Positions 34,737 to 43,725 of a stretch of DNA of 52,312 nt are shown piece after piece; positions within the stretch are counted from its first letter, which is position 1, and each line of letters opens with the position of its first letter. This DNA comes from CAYOEV01 sp964403075 (lineage in GTDB: Bacteria; Bacteroidota; Bacteroidia; Cytophagales; Cyclobacteriaceae). Below the pieces are notes generated by a model. The model was not told the DNA's origin. It was given only the letters and a program-made list of their open reading frames with translations, and ran no database searches. The position numbers and the translations under genes are program-made. Where the stretch lies: assembly GCA_964403075.1 (NCBI GenBank), contig CAYOEV010000017.1, positions 1 through 52,312 of the forward strand, in the 5' to 3' direction.

Positions 34737-37517
34737 TTGTCATTTTTTCTTCAAAAATCTAAATGGAAGGCCAGCTTGAGGCGATTTTTCCTTCTTCTTT
34801 CATGCGTCGGTTGCTTCTTCGGTCTTTTTGCTCAAGAACCCGTAACTACCACTCAGGTAAGTGACAGTGCTGAATGGAATGTAGATGGCCAAAAAGTATT
34901 GGACTCCACCCTGGTGGTCGCTGACACTGCCAAGGTGCCCTATGACAGCTTAGCAAATCCCGTTCCGGAAGGCGACATCCAGACCACCATCAACTATTCC
35001 GCACGGGATTCCATGTTTTTCAATCTGAACAACAAAGAACTGTACCTCTACGGAGACGCGCACGTAGACTATGGCGACATCCAGCTAGAATCCGAATCCA
35101 TAACCATAGATTGGAATCAGCGAACCATTCAAGCCAACTATGAACTGGACTCTGCAGGAAGACCTATAGGTAAACCCATTTTTACCGATGGGCCGGACGT
35201 GTACCAGACAGATGAAATTTTGTACAATTTCAAGAATCGAAAAGCACAAATTCAAGGCGTCATCACCGAACAAGACGGGGCATTCATGCATGGGGATGAT
35301 GTGAAAAAAAATAAACAGAATGAAATGTTTATTCGTGGAGCCCGCTACACGACCTGTAATCTGGCCGACCCACATTTCTTCATTCACTCCAAGAAACTGA
35401 AGGTGATACCCCGAAACAAGGTAGTTTCAGGTCCTTTTCACTTGCGATTCAGGGAAGTGCCCACTCCTCTCTGGCTGCCCATTGGCATGTTTCCACAGCC
35501 CAATTCTAAAACCAGCGGATTCATCATGCCAGTATACGGAGAGGAACGTGAAAGGGGATTCTTCCTGCGAGATGGTGGCTACTACTGGGCCGTGAGTGAC
35601 CGATTTGATTTGCGTCTGACAGGCAACATCTATTCAAAAGGAAGTAATGGACTAAACTTAAATTCCAATTACTATTTCCGGTATCGATTCCGCGGCTCTT
35701 TCAATGTTTCTTACACCAACAATGTGACCGGCAGCTTTGAAAATGAGTCCGAAAGTCAATCTTATTGGCTGCGTTGGAGCCACACGCCGGAAGCTCGCGG
35801 CAATTCACGGTTCAGTGCCTCCGTCTCGGCAGGTAGTACTTCATTTAATGAAGACAACAACCTGGTCCTTTCAGATTTCAATCGAAGCCAGCAGGCGCAA
35901 TTTTCCTCCAACGTGAGCTATAGTACGAGCTTTCAGAATACCCCTTTCAGCCTCTCGGTAAATTTGCGTCACAACCAAAATCTCCAAACGGAAATTGTGA
36001 ACCTTACCCTGCCGGAATTTACCCTGAACACCAATAGGGTCTACCCTTTCAAGTCCCTATTCAATAATAGCCGATCTCCGCTTGCTGAACTCAACTTCTC
36101 GCACAACTTCACTGTCAGAAATGAATTAACCAATGCGCCCAACCGGTCAGGCTTTCCCTTTGAGGTGGCCAATGACGAATTCTTGCGGGAAGAGGTGGTG
36201 CCCTTCGATTCAGAAAATCTACCCCTCATTCTGGATAACGCCAGGGTAGGTGGCCGCCACAATTTACCCATATCCACTTCTATCAGCTTTCTGAAAAACT
36301 TTACCGTTACCCCTAATCTCAATTATACGGAGCTTTGGTACACACGTGAACTACGATTTACAGATTACGATCAGGCTGCAGGCGGGGTACGTGTAGATAC
36401 CGTCAATGGATTCAGTCGGGCGGGTAGCTACCGGGCCGGTGCCGGCTTAAGTACGATTTTGTATGGATTTTATCCTTTTAGAGGAAAGAAAATACAAGCC
36501 ATAAGACACGTAGTGACGCCTACCGTGTCATTTTCCTATAATCCGGACTTTGGCGATCCGTCCTTCGGAGTATATAAGGATGTGGTGGTGGACTCTTTGG
36601 GCACAATCCAGCGATTGTCCAAATACCAGGGCTTTATCTTTGGATCACCCCCCAGCGGCGAAAGCAAAACCATGTCCTTTTCTTTAAACAACAACATCGA
36701 GATGAAGGTGTTAGACAAAAAGGATTCCACCGGAGAAGGGACTAAAAAAATCAAAATTTTTGACAACCTCTCCCTGAATACGGGTTACAATTTTGCGGCC
36801 GATTCTTTCAAGCTGAGTAACATTAACTGGAACGCCCGAACCAGTTTCTTTGAAGGCAAATTGTCCATCAATTTCTCTGGTGCATTTGATCCCTACATTT
36901 ACCAGTTGATCTCCGACGAAGGAGGAAGTGTCGTTCAGAGGAGACTGGATCGCTTTGCCTGGAATAACGGTCAAGGCATTGGCAACCTCACACGTTTTGC
37001 CACTTCCATCAATCTAAACTTGCGCGGAGGCGGTGCCGCAGCGGCGGGGCGGGATGTCAACGACCTGTCTCAAAATTCCTCTGTGCTGGATGAATTGGGA
37101 GAAAGACAATCCGCCAGTCCCGATACCCGGGAAATCATCAAGAATATCCAGGCCAATCCGGATGAGTACGTAAACTTCAACCTCCCCTGGTCGTTGCGCG
37201 CCAGTTACACACTGAATCGCTCACAAACCGGCTTTCAATCACCCAATATTTCAAAGGGACTCAGTTTTAGCGGTAGCCTCGCCTTGACAGCAAAAACGCA
37301 AATCAATTTTCAGTCTGGCTATAATTTTGATTTAAAGGAATTCACCACCACGAGGATCAGCGTATCCCGGGATTTGCATTGCTGGACACTCGATTTTAAT
37401 TGGGTCCCTTTTGGTCAATTCCAATCCTACAGTATCGTTTTACGAGCCAAGGCATCCATTCTCCAGGATTTGAAAGTTCAGAAACGAAGAAGTTTCCTTG
37501 ACTTTTTTCAGAATTGA
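34737..37517 (+). CDS. lptD: LptD-type LPS-assembly outer-membrane protein
   Basis: A 926-residue outer-membrane protein that inserts lipopolysaccharide into the outer leaflet. A signal peptide ends after FGLFAQ (about residues 14-33). An N-terminal OstA-like jellyroll follows (about 60-230: YLYGDAHVDYGDIQLESESI and TDEILYNFKNRKAQIQG, quoted in part), then a large barrel with the LptD segment LRFREVPTPLWLPIGMFP. The C-terminal DLHCWTLDFNWVPFGQFQSY is typical of the Bacteroidota form. The start is TTG at 34737. TAATTTTA, one mismatch from the -7 box, lies seven bases before it, fitting a short leader. A TTG at 34776 is an alternative. Confidence 0.92.
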   Translation: MSFFLQKSKWKASLRRFFLLLSCVGCFFGLFAQEPVTTTQVSDSAEWNVDGQKVLDSTLVVADTAKVPYDSLANPVPEGDIQTTINYSARDSMFFNLNNKELYLYGDAHVDYGDIQLESESITIDWNQRTIQANYELDSAGRPIGKPIFTDGPDVYQTDEILYNFKNRKAQIQGVITEQDGAFMHGDDVKKNKQNEMFIRGARYTTCNLADPHFFIHSKKLKVIPRNKVVSGPFHLRFREVPTPLWLPIGMFPQPNSKTSGFIMPVYGEERERGFFLRDGGYYWAVSDRFDLRLTGNIYSKGSNGLNLNSNYYFRYRFRGSFNVSYTNNVTGSFENESESQSYWLRWSHTPEARGNSRFSASVSAGSTSFNEDNNLVLSDFNRSQQAQFSSNVSYSTSFQNTPFSLSVNLRHNQNLQTEIVNLTLPEFTLNTNRVYPFKSLFNNSRSPLAELNFSHNFTVRNELTNAPNRSGFPFEVANDEFLREEVVPFDSENLPLILDNARVGGRHNLPISTSISFLKNFTVTPNLNYTELWYTRELRFTDYDQAAGGVRVDTVNGFSRAGSYRAGAGLSTILYGFYPFRGKKIQAIRHVVTPTVSFSYNPDFGDPSFGVYKDVVVDSLGTIQRLSKYQGFIFGSPPSGESKTMSFSLNNNIEMKVLDKKDSTGEGTKKIKIFDNLSLNTGYNFAADSFKLSNINWNARTSFFEGKLSINFSGAFDPYIYQLISDEGGSVVQRRLDRFAWNNGQGIGNLTRFATSINLNLRGGGAAAAGRDVNDLSQNSSVLDELGERQSASPDTREIIKNIQANPDEYVNFNLPWSLRASYTLNRSQTGFQSPNISKGLSFSGSLALTAKTQINFQSGYNFDLKEFTTTRISVSRDLHCWTLDFNWVPFGQFQSYSIVLRAKASILQDLKVQKRRSFLDFFQN

Positions 37518-37548
37518 TTAATATTGATATAGAACTAACAAAAATTCG

Positions 37549-37818
37549 ATGATTAAGACGGTCGATTTTACGCCTCAAATAATTAAAAAAGCCAGCCTCT
37601 TCAAGGCAGCGCGTGTAGAACAATGGGAAAACATCGTGGAAGCCATGAACAATTGGGTGGAAAAACACCCTAACATCAGCATCCTAAATGTAGAAACCGT
37701 GGTTTTGCCGAATATCCATGATGCCGACGAGGAAGGTAGCCATGACACGGAGCTCGGTACCGGGAGAGAATCCTCCTCTACCTGGTACCAGCTAATCAGG
37801 CTTTGGTACAGAGACTGA
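37549..37818 (+). CDS. Small cytoplasmic protein of unknown function
   Basis: An 89-residue protein without signal or membrane segment. The middle (WENIVEAMNNWVEKHPNISILNVETVVLPN) is a regular helix-strand pattern, and the chain ends TWYQLIRLWYRD. The layout recalls small Bacteroidota proteins ending in a beta strand such as IRxWYR, but I cannot name the family. It lies 31 bp after lptD on the same strand. Its stop is directly followed by the stop of the convergent receiver gene, with no spacer. Confidence 0.6.
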   Translation: MIKTVDFTPQIIKKASLFKAARVEQWENIVEAMNNWVEKHPNISILNVETVVLPNIHDADEEGSHDTELGTGRESSSTWYQLIRLWYRD

Positions 37819-38181
37819 CTAGCTCAGCTGATCCACACATTGTTGTACCGCGCGATGCACAATTTCCTTGGTGACAGGCTTTTCTATGAATGCCACATAT
37901 TCCAAAGGATAGTCATTCATGATGTCCTCATTGTGACCCGAAATGATCACCACTTTCGGGTTGTGTTCAACCAATTCCATAAATTCAGGTCCGTTCAATC
38001 CAGAGATCATGACATCTAGAAATACGATGTCCGGTTTGTGGCGCTCAATCATTAATGCGGCCTTGGTGGTATCTGAAAAATGATCGATGACCTTGAGCCC
38101 GGGAAATTCCGTGAGATAATGGGTCAGAAGTGTAGCAAACACATCGTCATCTTCAACTATAATAGCGGTGTAAGTGTCCAT
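37819..38181 (-). CDS. Stand-alone response-regulator receiver domain (CheY-like)
   Basis: A 120-residue single receiver domain. Acidic pocket residues are Glu10, Asp11 and Asp12, the phosphoacceptor is Asp56 in VFLDV, Ser81 is the conserved Ser/Thr and Lys101 the conserved Lys. There is no output domain, so it must act by protein-protein contact or phosphotransfer. It begins 1 bp after lysS, so it is co-transcribed with it. No histidine kinase is nearby. Confidence 0.9.
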   Translation of the reverse strand: MDTYTAIIVEDDDVFATLLTHYLTEFPGLKVIDHFSDTTKAALMIERHKPDIVFLDVMISGLNGPEFMELVEHNPKVVIISGHNEDIMNDYPLEYVAFIEKPVTKEIVHRAVQQCVDQLS

Positions 38182-38182
38182 C

Positions 38183-39913
38183 TTATTTAAGCCAATCGGA
38201 TACCTCTTCTAAGGTTGGGTTTTTTACTTCTTTCAATTTCATCCTCTTCCGCATACCACAAACGTCATTGTGAAGTTTACTGGGGGAAACATTTTTGAAA
38301 GAAGGAATGGAAAGATAGCCTAATTTTTGAATAATGGGAATCAAATCTTCCCGAATACCCAATTCTAGATAGTCAGAATTTTGTGCCAGTTCTTCCTTCT
38401 TTTCAGGTCGCATTTGTGGGAAAAACAATACGTCCTGTATAGAGTTGGAGTTGGTCATAATCATGGCCAGGCGATCAATCCCGACACCCAGGCCTGCCGT
38501 TGGGGGCATCCCATATTCCAGCGCACGCAAAAAATCTTCATCCAGTGTCATGGCCTCCTCATCACCTCTTTTACCCAATTCCAACTGTTCTTCAAACCTC
38601 TTTCGCTGATCCACCGGATCATTCAATTCGGAAAAAGCATTGCAGATTTCCTTGCCATTGCATATCGCTTCAAATCGCTCCACCAATCCCGCCTTTTCCC
38701 GATGTTTTTTGGCTAGAGGTGACATTTCTACCGGATAGTCAGTGATGAACGTCGGTTGGATAAGCTGCCCTTCACAGGTCTCACCGAATATTTCGTCGAT
38801 CAGTTTGCCTTTACCCATGGTTTCGTCAATGGGCACCTCCAGCTTTACTGCCGTCTGTCGAAGTTGTGATTCATCCATGTCTGAAATGTCAATGCTGGTA
38901 AAATGGGCAATCGCCTCAAACATGGTAAAGCGCTTCCATGGCCGCTTGAAATTAATCACGTGGTCACCTACCTTGACTTCCGTAGTACCGTGTAAATCTA
39001 GCGCCACTTGTTCCACCATGGCCTCCACCAGCTCCATCATCCATTGGTAATCTTTATAGGCCACATACAACTCCACCTGAGTAAATTCCGGGTTGTGAAA
39101 GCGTGACATGCCCTCATTTCGAAAATCTTTGGCAAACTCGAAAACACCATCGTACCCACCTACGATCAAACGCTTCAGGTACAGTTCATTGGCGATACGC
39201 AAATAGAGCTGCATGTCCAACGTGTTGTGATGGGTTTTAAAAGGCCTTGCGGCAGCCCCGCCATAAAGCGGCTGTAAAATTGGTGTTTCTACTTCGAGGT
39301 AGCCCTTCTTGCTTAAAAAGTGCCGGATGGATTGAATCAAACGTGAACGTTGTACAAAAGTATGACGCACCTCCGGATTCACAATCAAGTCTACATATCG
39401 TTGTCGGTAACGCTGCTCCGGATCAATGAAGGCATCGTAGGTTTTCTTTTCTCCTGTCGTTGGGTCCGTGGTTTCTTTAACGATGGGCAGGGGTTTCAAA
39501 GATTTGGTCAGCAACTTGAGTGACGCAACGTGAATAGAAATTTCCCCTACCTGGGTTACAAAAACGTGCCCCTTGACAGACAAAATATCACCGATGTCCA
39601 TTTTCTTTTTAAACACCTCGTTGTACAAAGACTTGTCATCGCCCGGTGCAATATCATCCCGGCGCACATAAATCTGGATTCTCCCGGTGGCGTCCTGGAT
39701 TTCGGCAAATGATGCCGAGCCCATGATGCGACGGCTCATCAACCTGCCTGCCAGATAAACTTCTTTGTAGGCATCCGCATTGGACCCGAAGTGGTCTTTG
39801 ATATCCTGGGCGGTGGTAGTGACCTTCACGGCATCTGCCGGGTAAGGATCTACGCCCATGGCCATTAACTCTTCCCGGACCTGACGTCGTTGAACTTCCT
39901 GTTCGCTTAGCAT
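38183..39913 (-). CDS. lysS: Lysyl-tRNA synthetase, class II
   Basis: A 576-residue class II lysyl-tRNA synthetase, longer than E. coli LysS because of extra C-terminal residues. The N-terminal OB-fold anticodon-binding domain (about 60-150) contains GRLMSRRIMG. The catalytic core has motif 2 FRNEGMSRFHNPEF, motif 3 GLGVGIDRLAM and KTHHNTL in the active site. It lies 3 bp after putA. The linkage putA-lysS-receiver looks like one transcript. Confidence 0.95.
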   Translation of the reverse strand: MLSEQEVQRRQVREELMAMGVDPYPADAVKVTTTAQDIKDHFGSNADAYKEVYLAGRLMSRRIMGSASFAEIQDATGRIQIYVRRDDIAPGDDKSLYNEVFKKKMDIGDILSVKGHVFVTQVGEISIHVASLKLLTKSLKPLPIVKETTDPTTGEKKTYDAFIDPEQRYRQRYVDLIVNPEVRHTFVQRSRLIQSIRHFLSKKGYLEVETPILQPLYGGAAARPFKTHHNTLDMQLYLRIANELYLKRLIVGGYDGVFEFAKDFRNEGMSRFHNPEFTQVELYVAYKDYQWMMELVEAMVEQVALDLHGTTEVKVGDHVINFKRPWKRFTMFEAIAHFTSIDISDMDESQLRQTAVKLEVPIDETMGKGKLIDEIFGETCEGQLIQPTFITDYPVEMSPLAKKHREKAGLVERFEAICNGKEICNAFSELNDPVDQRKRFEEQLELGKRGDEEAMTLDEDFLRALEYGMPPTAGLGVGIDRLAMIMTNSNSIQDVLFFPQMRPEKKEELAQNSDYLELGIREDLIPIIQKLGYLSIPSFKNVSPSKLHNDVCGMRKRMKLKEVKNPTLEEVSDWLK

Positions 39914-39916
39914 AAG

Positions 39917-41095
39917 TTAGGATTGCTTTCTTCTTTGAATTTCTTGTTTAATGAGGGAAAACTCCCGGCCAGTCTGGCCAGCTATGGATGTGTTTTCCTC
40001 AGCTCTTCGAAAAAGGTAAGGGAGCACTTTACGAACCGGACCATACGGTACGTATTTGGCCACATTGAAACCCATCTTCGATAATGCAAAACTAATGTTA
40101 TCACTCATACCCAAAAGCTGGGCAAAGTAGATGCGCTCATCGGAACGCGGGCAATCAGATTCATCGATCCACTCTGCAAGCATCCGCGCAGAGTCTTCAT
40201 TGTGCGTCCCCGCGCACAAAGCCACAAAATCAAGGTGATCCATACAGCTACGCATGCCTGCATTGTATGCGCTGTCTGTGTCCTCCTTGGTCTCATGAAT
40301 CGGGCTTTCGTAACCCATTTCTGTTGCTCTTTCTCTTTCTTTTTCCATGTATGCGCCACGTACCAACTTCGCCCCTATGAAATAGCCCTCTTTTTTGGCC
40401 TGCGCAATCCCGCTATTCAACCGATTGAGCATGTCGTGGCGGTACATTTGGTAGGTATTGTACACCCATGGGCCATCCTGGTTGTATTTGCGCATCAAAT
40501 CGTACACCATGCGGTCAACCACATCCTGAATCCAGCTCTCTTCCGCATCGATCATGAAGCGGACTTGACTACTTTTGGCTGCTGCAGCTATGACATCCAA
40601 ACGGTCATATATGCGTTCCATCTGCGCCTGTTCCTCTTCTTCCAGTTTTTCACCGGCCTGTTTTTTGGCCATCAGGTCTATTGAGCCAATGCCGCTCATT
40701 TTTACCACACAGAAAGGTATGGAAGGCGTCTGACCTGAGAATTGCGCAACACGTACAATTTCATCTCGTGTGTCATCGTAACTCACCTCATTGCTGGCAC
40801 CTTCCACTGAATAATCCAAAATGGTGTGCACATCAAATGAAGAAAGTTCATCAATGCGCTTCTGACAATCTTTGATGGTCTCACCTCCGCAAAAATGATT
40901 GAACAACGTTTTTCTTATCAGCCACTTCACAGGTAGCCGGAGTGCCAGCGCAAATTGTGTCAGCATGGTGCCGAGACTTACCAACCACGGTCGGCTCATT
41001 GTAGCAAATAAAAAATGTGCCCGATGCAGGTCTGAATTGCTCTTTGAAGCAAACGCAGTCGCTGTATCTTCGAATTGAATCGCTTCTTTTTGCAT
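39917..41095 (-). CDS. Proline dehydrogenase (PutA-like, monofunctional)
   Basis: FAD enzyme of proline catabolism that oxidises proline to pyrroline-5-carboxylate. The 392-residue protein is the monofunctional form without the P5C dehydrogenase domain. TIM-barrel signatures present include GAKLVRGAYMEKERER, KYVPYGPV and the substrate-binding YLFRRAEENTSI near the C-terminus. A TATCTTTG promoter box 17 bp upstream supports the start at 41095 over an in-frame ATG at 41128, because the latter would lie upstream of the promoter. It is the first gene of the putA-lysS-receiver group. Confidence 0.92.
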   Translation of the reverse strand: MQKEAIQFEDTATAFASKSNSDLHRAHFLFATMSRPWLVSLGTMLTQFALALRLPVKWLIRKTLFNHFCGGETIKDCQKRIDELSSFDVHTILDYSVEGASNEVSYDDTRDEIVRVAQFSGQTPSIPFCVVKMSGIGSIDLMAKKQAGEKLEEEEQAQMERIYDRLDVIAAAAKSSQVRFMIDAEESWIQDVVDRMVYDLMRKYNQDGPWVYNTYQMYRHDMLNRLNSGIAQAKKEGYFIGAKLVRGAYMEKERERATEMGYESPIHETKEDTDSAYNAGMRSCMDHLDFVALCAGTHNEDSARMLAEWIDESDCPRSDERIYFAQLLGMSDNISFALSKMGFNVAKYVPYGPVRKVLPYLFRRAEENTSIAGQTGREFSLIKQEIQRRKQS

Positions 41096-41112
41096 AACTT
41101 TGAATAAGCTTT

Positions 41113-41120
41113 CAAAGATA
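41113..41120 (-). promoter_or_regulatory. Bacteroidota -7 promoter box for the proline dehydrogenase gene
   Basis: TATCTTTG, a perfect TAnnTTTG match on the minus strand, lies 17 bp before the ATG at 41095 and sets the start choice. Confidence 0.55.
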
Positions 41121-41152
41121 CCAACCACCTTGTTTACACGAATATAAACTTG

Positions 41153-42175
41153 ATGCTACCCGAGTATCTCTATTTTAATCATTCACCTCTCTCAACAATC
41201 AATCAGCTACTGGAAGTTCTACAACCCGATCAGGTGGCATTTCTGGTAGATGAGCATACGAAAAAGTATTGTCTCCCGATGATAGGGAATAATACGACCA
41301 TTGAAATCCCCTCTGGCGAGAGACACAAAAACCTGGATACCTGTCGCATCATCTGGCAAGAACTGACCCACCTCGGATTTAGCAGGAATAGTCTCCTCTT
41401 CAACTTAGGAGGCGGTGTCATCGGAGACATGGGTGGCTTTTGTGCGAGCACGTTCAAACGGGGCATACGTTTTATTCAGATCCCCACTACGTTACTGGCA
41501 ATGGTGGATGCAAGCATCGGCGGAAAGCTGGGCATCGATTTTAACCACCTGAAGAATCACATAGGTGTTTTTCGCCTTCCAGAGGCAGTCATCGTGAGTC
41601 CTGTCTTTCTGGATACTTTACCTGAAAGAGAATTGCGCTCGGGATTTGCAGAAATGCTCAAACATGGCCTGATCAGGGATGCCGCACACTGGCAAAAACT
41701 TTCTACCCTGGAGTCGATCAAAAAAATACCCCTTCAGCTTATCCGGCAAAGTGTAGCCATCAAGCATCAAGTGGTATCGGAAGATCCTACAGAGATGGGC
41801 CTACGTAAAATTTTAAATTTTGGCCATACTGTTGGTCACGCCATTGAAGCGACCTATCTCCGAAATGGGTGGTCACTCACACATGGTGAAGCCATTGCTC
41901 AGGGCATGATCCTGGAAGCCATTATGGCCAGAAGAATGAAAGTATGGGAGGGGGAAGAAGTGCAAGAAGTAATTGACACGCTATTGCGCATCTATCCGCC
42001 AATAGATTTACCTGAGTTCGACGAAATTTGGGCGATCATGCTTCAGGATAAGAAAAATGAAGGTGGTACAGTCAAGGCCGCCTTGCCCGACCACCTCGGT
42101 CATTGTTTGTTTGATCAAGCCATTTCAAAAGAAATCGTCCAATTTGCCTGTAAAGCATACGACATGTTTAAATAA
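41153..42175 (+). CDS. aroB: 3-dehydroquinate synthase
   Basis: Second enzyme of the shikimate pathway, cyclising DAHP with NAD and a metal. The 340-residue protein has the NAD-binding loop GGGVIGDMGGFCAS, a K-rich SGERHKN segment, and the metal-site stretches GFAEMLKHGLI, FGHTVGHAIE and LTHGEAIAQGM. The ATG at 41153 directly follows TAAACTTG, which resembles the -7 box, so the mRNA may be leaderless. TTG at 41150 is a less likely start. aroA follows on the same strand 188 bp downstream. Confidence 0.95.
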   Translation: MLPEYLYFNHSPLSTINQLLEVLQPDQVAFLVDEHTKKYCLPMIGNNTTIEIPSGERHKNLDTCRIIWQELTHLGFSRNSLLFNLGGGVIGDMGGFCASTFKRGIRFIQIPTTLLAMVDASIGGKLGIDFNHLKNHIGVFRLPEAVIVSPVFLDTLPERELRSGFAEMLKHGLIRDAAHWQKLSTLESIKKIPLQLIRQSVAIKHQVVSEDPTEMGLRKILNFGHTVGHAIEATYLRNGWSLTHGEAIAQGMILEAIMARRMKVWEGEEVQEVIDTLLRIYPPIDLPEFDEIWAIMLQDKKNEGGTVKAALPDHLGHCLFDQAISKEIVQFACKAYDMFK

Positions 42176-42181
42176 ACATGT
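42162..42181. terminator. AT-rich stem at convergent gene ends
   Basis: ACATGTTT (42162-42169) and AAACATGT (42174-42181) form a perfect 8-bp stem around AAAT, covering the stop codons of aroB and of the small minus-strand gene. It could act as a weak two-way terminator. Confidence 0.35.
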
Positions 42182-42329
42182 TCGGCTTTTCTCGGCGCTT
42201 ATCTACATTTTTGCGGTTACCGTCGACAAGGTTCTTCAAAAATGTATTTTTTGAAGACGCCAACAGATAGGCCACAAAACCCAAAACGGCAGTGATAAAC
42301 AACGTCCCTATAGTGCGTGATTTTGTCAT
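42168..42329 (-). CDS. 53-residue single-pass membrane protein of unknown function
   Basis: The 188-bp aroB-aroA spacer holds a complete minus-strand gene (ATG 42329, TAA 42168-42170). It begins MTKSRTIGTLFITAVLGF, with one clear transmembrane helix (about residues 7-25) and then a strongly basic tail with RKNVDKRREK, ending PNMFI. Composition is that of a positively charged, positive-inside type membrane peptide. Its end overlaps aroB by 8 bp. I do not recognise a family. Being short it is easily missed. Its coding status rests on protein-like composition and would need homologues to confirm. Confidence 0.45.
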   Translation of the reverse strand: MTKSRTIGTLFITAVLGFVAYLLASSKNTFLKNLVDGNRKNVDKRREKPNMFI

Positions 42330-42363
42330 ATTACACCTAACGTAAAAGAGTTTACTAAAGATT

Positions 42364-43590
42364 TTGAACCCGCACGAGATATTTGTTAAAAAACGTCAAC
42401 GTCTTCCTACGGGTACCGTTCGGCTGACCTCATCAAAAAGTGAGAGCAACCGTGCCTTATTAATACAGGCACTCGCACAAAAACCCGTCCAACTGGAGAG
42501 GCTTTCTGCCGCTAGAGACACAAAAACCATGCAGAAATTGTTGGCAACGAAAGGACAAACATGGGATGTAGGTGATGCCGGCACTACGATGCGTTTTCTC
42601 ACCGCCTACCTGGCCTTAAAAGGGCGTGGGGAAGTGCTTACCGGCACCCCTAGAATGCAACAGCGGCCCATTGGAATTTTGGTAGACGCCTTGCGTGGTA
42701 TCGGCGCCCGTATCGAATATATGGGCGCTGCAGGAGTTCCTCCTTTGCGCATTTGGGCCATTCAAAAGCAGTCAGCCCATGATTTGGACATTCCTGGCAA
42801 CATCAGTAGTCAATACATCAGCGCACTTTTGATGGTCGCTCCGATACTTCCGGATGGCCTGACATTACACTTTACCACTGAGGTGTTCAGCCGGCCATAC
42901 ATCGCCATGACACTGGGATTGATGAAACACTTCGGGGTCGAACATGATTGGACTGGCAACAGGTTGCATGTGGCACCTCATGCATACCAGTCTGGCAGCT
43001 ACACGGTTGAAAGCGACTGGTCGGGGGCCAGCTACTGGTACAGCCTGGTAGCGTTGGCAGATGAAGGGGCCAAAGTGCTGCTCCCTGGACTGCGCCGCCA
43101 TTCGCTCCAGGGCGATCAGGCCATCGCCAAAATGATGCGCCCACTGGGTGTGGAAACCACCTTCACCGAGGCCGGCGCAAGCATCCAGCGTACCGCACAA
43201 TTGAACCATCAGTTGAAAATCGACTTCCGTGATACGCCCGACCTGGCACAGACCGTGCTCGTCACCTCAGCAGCTTTAGGTGTGCACCTGGAACTTACCG
43301 GCATCGAAAGCCTTCGCATTAAAGAAACGGACCGCATTACCGCCATGCAGACTGAGCTGGCTAAAATTGGTGCAAGATTGGTAGAAGAAGGAGATGCCTG
43401 GCAATTGATACCCGGTTATCTGCCCGAACATGCATTTATCGACACCTATGAAGACCACCGCATGGCCATGGCCTTTGCTCCCCTCTGTCAAAAAATGAAT
43501 CTTACGATTGCGGATCCGGGCGTGGTCCAGAAATCCTACCCAAATTTTTGGGAAGAGCTGGCAGCGATCACCGGGGCCCTTGAATCCTAA
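42364..43590 (+). CDS. aroA: 3-phosphoshikimate 1-carboxyvinyltransferase (EPSP synthase)
   Basis: Sixth step of the shikimate pathway, joining phosphoenolpyruvate and shikimate-3-phosphate. The 408-residue protein has the substrate loop SSKSESNR (23-30), GDAGTTMRF (70-78), the central VESDWSGASYW and the late EDHRMAMAFA. The start is TTG. The only other options in the open frame are nonstandard codons (for example ATT 42361), so TTG 42364 is adopted. It lies 188 bp after aroB. Confidence 0.94.
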   Translation: MNPHEIFVKKRQRLPTGTVRLTSSKSESNRALLIQALAQKPVQLERLSAARDTKTMQKLLATKGQTWDVGDAGTTMRFLTAYLALKGRGEVLTGTPRMQQRPIGILVDALRGIGARIEYMGAAGVPPLRIWAIQKQSAHDLDIPGNISSQYISALLMVAPILPDGLTLHFTTEVFSRPYIAMTLGLMKHFGVEHDWTGNRLHVAPHAYQSGSYTVESDWSGASYWYSLVALADEGAKVLLPGLRRHSLQGDQAIAKMMRPLGVETTFTEAGASIQRTAQLNHQLKIDFRDTPDLAQTVLVTSAALGVHLELTGIESLRIKETDRITAMQTELAKIGARLVEEGDAWQLIPGYLPEHAFIDTYEDHRMAMAFAPLCQKMNLTIADPGVVQKSYPNFWEELAAITGALES

Positions 43591-43725
43591 ATCCTCTGGC
43601 ACCCAGTTTAGCGCCCCTCAAAATTCCTGAAGTTGCTTTGGAACTCCAGTCAGAAAGCTTCGAAAAACCACCTTGCTGCTTAAAGCCCATTGCCGACCCC
43701 TAAATTTAACGGTCTTCAAAATCAC

